NCBI GenBank assembly: GCA_937950385.1
Contig: CALFEA010000157.1
Span: 1 to 8,316, forward strand
Length of the DNA: 8,316 nucleotides
Source of the DNA: an uncultured Altererythrobacter sp.
GTDB taxonomy: Bacteria > Pseudomonadota > Alphaproteobacteria > Sphingomonadales > Sphingomonadaceae
Direction of reading: 5' to 3'
In this document: positions 1-6,118 of the stretch, in pieces
Layout: every line of letters begins with the position of its first letter
Position numbering within the stretch: position 1 is the first letter of the stretch
Made by a program: the position numbers and the translations under genes
The notes under the pieces: model-generated
What the model saw: the letters and a program-made list of their open reading frames with translations, nothing else
Told to the model about the DNA's origin: nothing
Database searches by the model: none

Positions 1-390
1 CAGAGCCTTGGCTTGAACCGCGCGCAGAGCCTGTGACGCCTCAACCAAATGCACGCTCGGCCTAAGCCCATGTGCCGCCATTGCGCGCAAGGCATCGCTG
101 GCAAGCGTCCCGCGACCGGGGCCAAGTTCAACATAATGGACATGCTCTGGCCGTCCGGCACGGCTCCACATATCCGCGCACCACAGGCCGATCAGCTCGC
201 CAAACATTTGGCTGATTTCCGGCGCAGTGATGAAGTCGCCCGCGCCTGAGGCGGCAGCCCCTAGAGGATCGCGCAGATTGTAATAATGCGCATTGCTCTC
301 ACCCATATATTGGGCAAGCGTGATGGGCCCTGTCTCGCGGATCAGGCGGCGAAAACTGGTCGCCAAATCGCGCGAAGGCTTACCGCTCAT
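1..390 (-). CDS. SAM-dependent methyltransferase, MidA/NDUFAF7 family (N-terminal 130 residues, cut by window edge)
   Basis: Reading the minus strand from an ATG at 390-388 gives 130 uninterrupted codons to the window edge, so the C-terminal part is missing. Two stretches identify the family (COG1565/DUF185). GDFITAPEISQMFGE at residues 51-65 is its signature, and VELGPGRGTL at 87-96 is the glycine-rich SAM-binding loop, followed by the acidic strand end VEAS at 116-119. The mitochondrial homologue NDUFAF7 dimethylates an arginine of the complex I subunit NDUFS2; the role of the bacterial members is less clear. The start codon overlaps the lgt stop (ATGA), and there is no convincing Shine-Dalgarno sequence, so translation is probably coupled to lgt. 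An lgt–methyltransferase pair, often followed by the peptidoglycan-editing gene pgeF, is a common alphaproteobacterial arrangement, but the third gene would lie outside this window. The family call is firm; the substrate is unknown. Confidence 0.9.
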   Translation of the reverse strand, partial: MSGKPSRDLATSFRRLIRETGPITLAQYMGESNAHYYNLRDPLGAAASGAGDFITAPEISQMFGELIGLWCADMWSRAGRPEHVHYVELGPGRGTLASDALRAMAAHGLRPSVHLVEASQALRAVQAKAL

Positions 391-1307
391 GTGGCCGAAT
401 CGGGCGCCCTGCTTGCTACCGCTTCATCCTTGCGGATCAGCGCGTAGATAATGACGATGAGGCCCACAAAGAACATCGGAATGGTCAGCCATTGGCCTTG
501 AGAGAGGCCGGTCTCAACGACGCGATTGGCAAGGTGCTCATCAGGTGCACGGAAAAACTCGTTGAAGAAACGCGCCGCTGCCATGCCAATGGTAAACACG
601 CCGACAAGCAATCCGGGCCGGTAGCGAGCGCCCGTGCGCCAGAACAACCACATCATCACAATCAGCAGTGCGAGCCCCTCAAGACCCGCTTGGTAAAGCT
701 GGCTGGGATGACGCGCGACTTCGCCGCCGCCGGGAAATATCATCGCCCAAGACACATCGCTGGCGCGGCCCCACAGCTCGCCATTGGTGAAGTTTGCCAA
801 CCGGCCAAGCAGCATGCCCATCGGCACATTCACTGCAATATAATCACACACCCGAAGGAAGGAGAGCTTGCCGCCTTGCCCGCCGGAGCGCGATACGAAG
901 AGAATTGCCAAAAGCACGCCCAAAACGCCGCCATGAAAGCTCATCCCGCCATCCCACAGACGCAGCAAATCCCAAGTGACAAAACCATCGCCGGTAAAGC
1001 TAGTAAACAGGCTGTCCTTGCCCGTATCGCCCCCAGTGTAAAACGCGGCATAACCCAATCGCCCGCCTAGGATCACGCCAAGTGTGCAATAGAAAAACAG
1101 ATCATCGGCATGGCGCTGAGCCATGGGTGCGCCGGGTGATTTGATCATCTTGGAAAGGTGCCAATAGGCGAAAATCACGCCAATCAAATAGGCCAGCGAA
1201 TAATAGCGCAGCTGGAAAGAACCGATCTCAAAAAGATAAGATTTGAGCCCCAGATCCGTCCACAAAATCGGGTCGGCAGATGCAGATAAAGCAAGTAGTG
1301 ACAGCAA
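387..1307 (-). CDS. lgt: Prolipoprotein diacylglyceryl transferase
   Basis: Inner-membrane enzyme that moves a diacylglyceryl group from phosphatidylglycerol to the lipobox cysteine of prolipoproteins, the first step of lipoprotein maturation. The 306 residues are slightly longer than many family members. Several hydrophobic segments fit the polytopic fold, including about 36-50, 72-90, 128-139, 211-223, 232-245 and 281-291. Conserved motifs are all present: RYYSLAY (34-40), GGMSFHGG with H125, the Lgt signature GRLANFTNGELWGR (168-181), HPSQLY (200-205) and ARFFNEFFR (245-253). By alignment with E. coli Lgt, R169, N172, E177, G180, R246 and E250 match known essential residues. T174 lies where a hydrophobic residue is usual. 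The start is a TTG: an in-frame TAG lies five codons upstream, no in-frame ATG occurs before residue 54, and AGGGA (1317-1321) sits nine bases ahead of the TTG. The hydrophilic tail after residue 291 is unremarkable. Confidence 0.97.
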   Translation of the reverse strand: MLSLLALSASADPILWTDLGLKSYLFEIGSFQLRYYSLAYLIGVIFAYWHLSKMIKSPGAPMAQRHADDLFFYCTLGVILGGRLGYAAFYTGGDTGKDSLFTSFTGDGFVTWDLLRLWDGGMSFHGGVLGVLLAILFVSRSGGQGGKLSFLRVCDYIAVNVPMGMLLGRLANFTNGELWGRASDVSWAMIFPGGGEVARHPSQLYQAGLEGLALLIVMMWLFWRTGARYRPGLLVGVFTIGMAAARFFNEFFRAPDEHLANRVVETGLSQGQWLTIPMFFVGLIVIIYALIRKDEAVASRAPDSAT

Positions 1308-1348
1308 GATGCAAAGTCCCTAATAGTTGGCGCGCCGCAATAGGACGC

Positions 1349-1423
1349 AAGTTTGAGGGCGGCTTTTGGCACAGCATGGCTAGTGGGGAAAGCCTGCGCT
1401 TATATTTGGCGGAGACAAGTTTG
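1349..1423 (+). repeat. Two direct copies of the octamer CAAGTTTG in the divergent intergenic region
   Basis: CAAGTTTG occurs at 1349-1356 and again at 1416-1423, and both copies are followed by a G-rich stretch. The second copy forms the left arm of the 15-bp palindrome at 1418-1432. The spacing between the copies is 67 bp. Two copies of an 8-mer within 171 bp may be chance, so a paired regulator site is only a suggestion. Confidence 0.3.
1377..1406 (+). promoter_or_regulatory. Candidate sigma-70 promoter for the acyl-CoA synthetase gene
   Basis: TATATT at 1401-1406 matches the -10 consensus at five of six positions. The hexamer 18 bp further upstream (TGGCTA, 1377-1382) matches the -35 consensus at only three of six. 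A start near 1413 would leave a leader of about 65 bases and would put the palindrome at 1418-1432 directly at the transcription start. No better pair was found by eye in 1308-1478. For the opposite strand (lgt) only a weak TTGCGT/TATTAG pair with a 19-bp spacer is visible, and I do not call it. Confidence 0.3.
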
Positions 1424-1432
1424 CGGCAAACT
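1418..1432. promoter_or_regulatory. Perfect 15-bp palindrome, candidate operator
   Basis: AGTTTGCGGCAAACT has seven-base arms exactly complementary around a central G. It lies 46 bases ahead of the synthetase start codon and just after the candidate -10 at 1401-1406, a usual place for a repressor site. As RNA it could also form a short hairpin, but the loop would have to open the inner pairs. The arm order (GTTTG then CAAAC) is the reverse of the PsrA-type fatty-acid operator (CAAAC then GTTTG), so I do not assign a regulator. Confidence 0.4.
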
Positions 1433-1463
1433 GGCTGCGAACCCGTGTCACCGAACTTGAGAG

Positions 1464-1468
1464 AGGAG
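1464..1468 (+). promoter_or_regulatory. Ribosome binding site of the acyl-CoA synthetase gene
   Basis: AGGAG within GAGAGGAG, ten bases before the ATG at 1479. It is the strongest Shine-Dalgarno sequence in the window and supports that start. Confidence 0.75.
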
Positions 1469-1478
1469 TTTATTACGC

Positions 1479-3191
1479 ATGCTCACCGAGCTGGATGTTG
1501 CACTGGAAAAAATCGTAGGTCAGCTGGTACAGCCGGGCCAACCATTTGAAACTGAGGCGCTTGAGATGGACGGATATTCCGTTCCGGTCTTTAAATCTGC
1601 GCCTCCCAGTCTGGCCCATTATTTCGCGCATTTCTGCAATGAGCATGCCGCGGTCGACTTTTTGGTTGATGGCGAAACCCGCCTCACCTTTGGCGAAACC
1701 TATCAGGCCGCATTGCATGTGGCCGCTGGCCTTACCCATATTCACGGCGTGAAAAAAGGCGACCGTGTTGGCATAGCTGCCCGCAATTCCACCAATTGGA
1801 TTATCGCCTATATGGGCATTATCATGTCAGGCGGCTGCGCGACCTTGCTCAATGGCTTCTGGTCTGGCGACGAGTTGGCCTATGGGATTGATCTGGCCGA
1901 ATGCAATCTGGTTCTGGCCGATGCTGGCCGCGCTAAACGCCTCGATGGTCATAATCACGGCGCCAAGCTGGTGATGATCGAACATGATTGCGCGCCCGCA
2001 GAAGGTCTTGCGGCCATTTGGCATGCTGAAGAAAACCCCGGCATGACCGCCATGGCAATGCTGGGTCAACTTGGCCTAGATGATCTGGCAACCATTCTTT
2101 ATACCTCAGGCTCAACCGGCAAATCTAAGGCGGCCTATTCCGATCACCGCGGCGTTGTATCGGGTACAATGAGCTATGTCGCGCAAAGCGCCATGGCCAA
2201 AATTCTGCTGGAAAGCCGCGGCGAAGATATGAGCGCGCAGCCATGTGCGTTGGTTGCTGTGCCGTTGTTCCACGTCACTGGCGAAGTGCCATTGTTCCTC
2301 CAGTCTTTCGCCATTGCACGCAAGCTGGTGATGATGCCGCGCTGGGATGCAGGCGAAGCTTTGCGCCTGATCGAAGCGGAAAAAGTGACTTATTTCGTCG
2401 GCGTTCCTTTGATGAGCTTTGAAATCGCCAATCACCCTGATCTGGCCTCATTCGATACATCCAGCTGCAAAAGCTTTGCTGCTGGTGGCGCACCGCGCCC
2501 CGTCGAACATGTGACCAAAATCAAAGAGGCTTTCCCCGGCGGCTTCCCGCTTCTGGGCTACGGCCTGACAGAAACCAATGCGGTTGGTTGCGGCAATGTA
2601 AATGAAAATTACATCGCAAAGCCGGGCTCAACCGGCACAGCCAGCAAGCCAATGGTTGAACTCGCCATTATTGGCAATGACGGCAAACCAAAGCCTCAAG
2701 GCGAAGTGGAAGAGGTGTGCATTCGCTCAGCAGCCAATTTCAAAGGCTATTGGAAAAACGACGAAGCCACCAAAGCGGCTTTCACCGATGATGGCTGGTT
2801 CCGCACTGGCGATCTGGGTTACCTTGATCCAGAAGGCTATCTGTTCATTGTCGACCGCAAGAAAGACATCATCATTCGCGGCGGGGAAAACATCACCTGC
2901 ATCGAAGTGGAAGATGCCATTTACGCGCATGAAGCCGTTGCAGAATGCTCTGTCTTTGGCATTCCGGATGAACGTTTTGGCGAAGTGCCTGCGGCGGTGT
3001 TCCTGCCGAAAGAGGGCAAATCGCTAAGCGCGGACGAATTGCATGCATTCCTGCTGGAACGCATTGCGCCGTTTAAAATCCCGCAGGTCCATCTGATCTG
3101 GCAAGCGAAAGAATCTCTGCCGCGCCTTGGCACGATGAAAGTCGACAAACGCACGGTGAAAACCATGTTCGCGGGGGATTTGCTGGAATAA
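1479..3191 (+). CDS. AMP-forming acyl-CoA synthetase-like enzyme (class I adenylate-forming superfamily)
   Basis: Predicted to activate a carboxylic acid with ATP to an acyl-adenylate and transfer it to coenzyme A; probably cytosolic, with no signal peptide seen. At 570 residues it has the usual length. Motifs occur in the expected order: the phosphate-binding loop YTSGSTGKSK (208-217), the substrate/AMP motif GYGLTET (360-366), GWFRTGDLG with ribose-binding D445 (439-447), the hinge region DRKKD (459-463) followed by RGGENI, and the C-terminal catalytic lysine K554 in PRLGTMKVDKR. The loop differs from the textbook TSGSTGxPKG in having Ser and Ala for the Pro and final Gly. Nothing in the motifs fixes the substrate; fatty or aromatic acids are both possible, so no gene symbol is given. 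It is preceded by a good ribosome site and a palindrome, and glnD begins 13 bases after its TAA stop with no terminator between, so the two are likely co-transcribed. Confidence 0.94.
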   Translation: MLTELDVALEKIVGQLVQPGQPFETEALEMDGYSVPVFKSAPPSLAHYFAHFCNEHAAVDFLVDGETRLTFGETYQAALHVAAGLTHIHGVKKGDRVGIAARNSTNWIIAYMGIIMSGGCATLLNGFWSGDELAYGIDLAECNLVLADAGRAKRLDGHNHGAKLVMIEHDCAPAEGLAAIWHAEENPGMTAMAMLGQLGLDDLATILYTSGSTGKSKAAYSDHRGVVSGTMSYVAQSAMAKILLESRGEDMSAQPCALVAVPLFHVTGEVPLFLQSFAIARKLVMMPRWDAGEALRLIEAEKVTYFVGVPLMSFEIANHPDLASFDTSSCKSFAAGGAPRPVEHVTKIKEAFPGGFPLLGYGLTETNAVGCGNVNENYIAKPGSTGTASKPMVELAIIGNDGKPKPQGEVEEVCIRSAANFKGYWKNDEATKAAFTDDGWFRTGDLGYLDPEGYLFIVDRKKDIIIRGGENITCIEVEDAIYAHEAVAECSVFGIPDERFGEVPAAVFLPKEGKSLSADELHAFLLERIAPFKIPQVHLIWQAKESLPRLGTMKVDKRTVKTMFAGDLLE

Positions 3192-3204
3192 AAGCAAAAG
3201 ACGC

Positions 3205-5970
3205 ATGTCCTTATCCAGCACCCGCATCCCCAATCAGCGCGCGATCATCGACAGGCGCGCTTTGGCCGAGGCTATTTCTGCACTCGTCCAAGAACAGGGT
3301 GAGGGCGCACGCCAGCCCATTGTTGAACTGCTGAAGACGGCACTAGCTGATGGGCGGGCGGAAATTGCGCGGCGGCTAGAGGAGAAGCCTTCTGCTGGGC
3401 ATGAATGCACAGCCAGCCAGTCATTTCTCGTCGATCAATTGCTGCGTTTGATCCATGACTATATCACCGGCTATGTTCATCCGATTGCCAATCGGACCGC
3501 AGCAGAGCGTCTGACTTTGGTGGCGGTGGGCGGTTATGGCCGCGCGGAAATGGCGCCGCATTCCGATGTTGATATCGCCTTTATCACGCCAATGAAGCGC
3601 GCGCCTTGGTGCGAACAAGTCATCGAGGCCATGCTCTATCTGCTGTGGGATCTGGGTTTGAAAGTCGGCCATTCCAGCCGTACTATTGATGATACGCTGA
3701 AAATGGCACGCGAGGATTTGACCATCCGCACTGCGCAATTGGAATCGCGCTATATTTGGGGTGACCAAGCGCTCTATGACGAGGTTGCTGCACGCTTCTG
3801 GAAAGAAATCGTCAAAGGCTCTGAACGCAATTTCCTCAAGGAAAAGCTAGAAGAGCGCAATGGGCGTCACAAGCGCATGGGCGATAGCCGCTATGTCGTT
3901 GAACCCAATGTAAAAGAGGGCAAAGGTGGCCTTCGCGATCTGCAAACACTCTACTGGATTGGCAAATATATCCATCAAGCCCGCAGCGCCCGCGAGCTGG
4001 TGGATTTCGGGCTTTTTACCAAGAGCGAATATCGCAGTTTCCGCCGCGCCGAAGGTTTCTTGCTAGCGGTTCGTTGCCATCTTCACATCCTCACCGACCG
4101 CGCCGAAGACCGGCTTACGTTTGATCTGCAGCGCCAAGTGGCAGAGCGCATGAATTTTGCCGATCGGCCCGGCAAAAGCGCGGTTGAGCGTTTCATGCAA
4201 TTCTACTTCCTTCAGGCCAAACGCGTGGGCAGCCTAACCGGCGTATTCCTGTCGCATATGGACGCTGAGACCGAAAAGAAGAGCGCGCGTACCGGCTTTT
4301 TCGCCGGCTGGAAGCAAAAGCCGCGCGAACTCAAGGGCTATAAGGTCTTTGGCGGAAAAATTGCTGCGCCCACTAAGGATTGGTTCCAGCAAGATCCGGT
4401 GCGCCTTATCGAGGTATTCCAGCTGGCAGAGGCCAATGGGCTGGAAATCCACCCAGAGACGATGCGGCGGGCTGCTCTCGACAATAAGCTCATCAAAGGC
4501 GCCGTGCGCCGCGACAAGCGCGCCAATGCGATTTTTCTCGATCTGCTTTGCGGTAAAAATGATCCGGAAACAGCGCTGCGCTGGATGAATGAAGCGGGCG
4601 TATTCGGCAAATTTGTGCCTGATTTTGGCCGAGTGAATGCGCAAATGCAATTCGACATGTATCATCATTATACGGTTGATGAGCACACTATTCGGGCCAT
4701 TGGTCTACTCAATAAAATTGAAAAAGGCGCCCTTAAGGCTGAGCATCCGCGCTGCACTCGGCTGATCCCCAAGCTGGCATCGCGCCGGGTCGCCTATGTC
4801 GCTGTATTGCTGCATGATATTGCAAAGGGGCGCGGCGGCGATCACTCGGTTTTGGGTGCAGAAGTGGCATTGGAACTGTGCCCGCGCTTGGGCCTTACCG
4901 AGGCAGAAACATCGCTAGTATCATGGCTGGTGGAACAGCATTTGCTGATGACCCGCACTGCTTTCAAACGCGATCTCACCGACCCCAAAACGATCGAGGA
5001 TTTCGTTGCCGAAGTGCAAAGTGTCGAGGGGCTGCGCCAGCTGCTGATCCTGACCTGCGTCGACATCAGAGCTGTTGGCCCGGGCACATGGAACAGCTGG
5101 AAAGGTCAGCTGCTCGGCGATTTGTTTGACGCTGCCCAAGAACGCATGCGGCTGGGCCATATGCGTCATGGCCGCACGCAGCGTGTCGCCGCACAAAAAC
5201 AGCAGGTGGCTACATTGCTTGGCGACCAATCCGCATTGGTTGAGCAAGTGGGTGAGCAATTTGGTGAAGCCTATTGGATCGCTGAACCCGATGACGTGAT
5301 TGCGCGCAATCTCATCCATTTTGCCAGCTCGCAAGCCAGCGGCGAAAACCTGTCGATCCAATGCGAATATTACGAGGCCCGCGGCGCTACCTTGGTCAGT
5401 GTTATCGCTTCCGATCACCCTGGCCTGTTTTACCGCATTGCTGGCGGCATTCATCTGGCGGGCGCGAATATTATCGATGCCCGCATTCACACCACGCAAG
5501 ACGGTTACGCAGTGGACAATTTTCTCGTCCAAGACCCTTTGGGACAGCCCTTTTACGAGGAGAGCCAATTAGAGCGGCTAAAGACAAGCATTTCCGATGC
5601 TCTGGCCAACCGCGTTGCACTCGTGCCCAAGCTGGCTCAACGACCACTCGCCCGCCACCGTGCCGGCACATTCAAAGTCGCACCGCGCGTGAATTTCGAT
5701 AATAAGGCTTCAAACCGCTTTACTGTGATAGAGGTCAATGCACGTGATCGTCCCGCCCTGCTCAACCGCTTGGCCTATGCCTTGTTTGAGGGCAATCTGG
5801 TCGTGCATTCAGCGCAAATTTCCGCCTATGGCGAACGCGCAGCCGATACGTTCTATGTGACTGATTTGATGGGCGACAAAGTGGTCGCACAAGCCCGACT
5901 TGAGGAAATCAGCAAGGCCTTAATCGAGGCAGCCAGTGACGAGCGCCAGCGCGAATTGGAAGACGCATAG
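3205..5970 (+). CDS. glnD: [Protein-PII] uridylyltransferase / uridylyl-removing enzyme
   Basis: Bifunctional nitrogen sensor: it uridylylates PII proteins when glutamine is low and removes UMP when glutamine is high, thereby steering glutamine synthetase adenylylation and nitrogen regulation. The 921 residues compare with 890 in E. coli. The nucleotidyltransferase domain carries GGYGR (109-113) and SDVDIAF with metal-binding D121 and D123. A GlnD-type helical linker follows, including VEPNVKEGKGGLRDLQ. The HD hydrolase domain has YTVDEHT (489-495) and LLHDIAKGRGGDH with H537 and D538. Two ACT domains close the protein, at about 729-801 (DHPGLFYRIAG) and 840-915 (DRPALLNRLAYAL), where glutamine is sensed. 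All catalytic residues are present, so both activities should be intact. No real Shine-Dalgarno sequence precedes the ATG, which suggests translational coupling to the upstream synthetase gene. The chosen start gives the RAIIDRRALA segment near the N-terminus, which I regard as typical of sphingomonad GlnD. Confidence 0.98.
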   Translation: MSLSSTRIPNQRAIIDRRALAEAISALVQEQGEGARQPIVELLKTALADGRAEIARRLEEKPSAGHECTASQSFLVDQLLRLIHDYITGYVHPIANRTAAERLTLVAVGGYGRAEMAPHSDVDIAFITPMKRAPWCEQVIEAMLYLLWDLGLKVGHSSRTIDDTLKMAREDLTIRTAQLESRYIWGDQALYDEVAARFWKEIVKGSERNFLKEKLEERNGRHKRMGDSRYVVEPNVKEGKGGLRDLQTLYWIGKYIHQARSARELVDFGLFTKSEYRSFRRAEGFLLAVRCHLHILTDRAEDRLTFDLQRQVAERMNFADRPGKSAVERFMQFYFLQAKRVGSLTGVFLSHMDAETEKKSARTGFFAGWKQKPRELKGYKVFGGKIAAPTKDWFQQDPVRLIEVFQLAEANGLEIHPETMRRAALDNKLIKGAVRRDKRANAIFLDLLCGKNDPETALRWMNEAGVFGKFVPDFGRVNAQMQFDMYHHYTVDEHTIRAIGLLNKIEKGALKAEHPRCTRLIPKLASRRVAYVAVLLHDIAKGRGGDHSVLGAEVALELCPRLGLTEAETSLVSWLVEQHLLMTRTAFKRDLTDPKTIEDFVAEVQSVEGLRQLLILTCVDIRAVGPGTWNSWKGQLLGDLFDAAQERMRLGHMRHGRTQRVAAQKQQVATLLGDQSALVEQVGEQFGEAYWIAEPDDVIARNLIHFASSQASGENLSIQCEYYEARGATLVSVIASDHPGLFYRIAGGIHLAGANIIDARIHTTQDGYAVDNFLVQDPLGQPFYEESQLERLKTSISDALANRVALVPKLAQRPLARHRAGTFKVAPRVNFDNKASNRFTVIEVNARDRPALLNRLAYALFEGNLVVHSAQISAYGERAADTFYVTDLMGDKVVAQARLEEISKALIEAASDERQRELEDA

Positions 5971-6001
5971 AGCGCCAAAGTGCTCGCATTTCCGCGCTTT
6001 T
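5971..6001 (+). terminator. Candidate Rho-independent terminator after glnD
   Basis: Directly after the glnD stop, AGCGC (5971-5975) pairs with GCGCT (5994-5998). Inside it, AAA and TG can pair with TTT and CA around a bulged G. The stem is followed by a short T-run (5998-6001). The stem is imperfect and the T-run is only four bases, so termination may be partial. Confidence 0.4.
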
Positions 6002-6034
6002 CCGCGTAATAATATGTGGCACAATTGCACCAAT

Positions 6035-6049
6035 GATGCTTGTTGCATC
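6035..6049. promoter_or_regulatory. Inverted repeat overlapping the receptor promoter
   Basis: GATGC (6035-6039) and GCATC (6045-6049) are perfect five-base arms around TTGTT. The dyad covers both possible -35 hexamers of the receptor promoter, so a protein bound here could block RNA polymerase. The arms are short and chance occurrence is possible. A looser dyad, TGG..CAATTG..CCA, lies just upstream at 6017-6032. Confidence 0.3.
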
Positions 6050-6070
6050 CTATTACAGACAGATTATATG
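6040..6070 (+). promoter_or_regulatory. Candidate sigma-70 promoter for the TonB-dependent receptor
   Basis: The AT-rich block GATTATATG (6062-6070) offers a -10 hexamer (TTATAT at 6064-6069). TTGTTG at 6040-6045 lies 18 bp upstream of it; TTGCAT at 6043-6048 is an alternative at 15-16 bp. Transcription would start near 6076, giving a leader of about 40 bases. Together with the hairpin after glnD, this suggests the receptor is its own transcription unit. Confidence 0.45.
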
Positions 6071-6106
6071 GCTGCATACCTATTCAAATACCCCCTAAAC
6101 ACATTG

Positions 6107-6110
6107 AGGA
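6107..6110 (+). promoter_or_regulatory. Ribosome binding site of the receptor gene
   Basis: AGGA within TTGAGGAAAT, eight bases before the ATG at 6119. It fixes that ATG, which opens directly into a signal peptide. Confidence 0.7.
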
Positions 6111-6118
6111 AATATCCG

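Noticed and set aside
492..1070. 192-codon plus-strand open frame antisense to lgt
   Set aside because: It lies wholly inside lgt on the opposite strand, has no recognisable domain, and its composition follows the reverse complement of a real gene.
1418..1432. PsrA-type fatty-acid operator upstream of the acyl-CoA synthetase
   Set aside because: The PsrA site runs CAAAC then GTTTG; here the arms are in the opposite order. I keep the palindrome but not that assignment.
4921..5568. 215-codon minus-strand open frame within glnD
   Set aside because: glnD is complete and conserved here, including the region leading into the first ACT domain. The antisense product shows no family features.
6017..6029. 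TGGCAC followed by TTGCA, resembling a sigma-54 promoter downstream of a nitrogen-regulation gene
   Set aside because: Only 7 bases separate the GG and GC elements; sigma-54 promoters need 10. The resemblance is a near miss.
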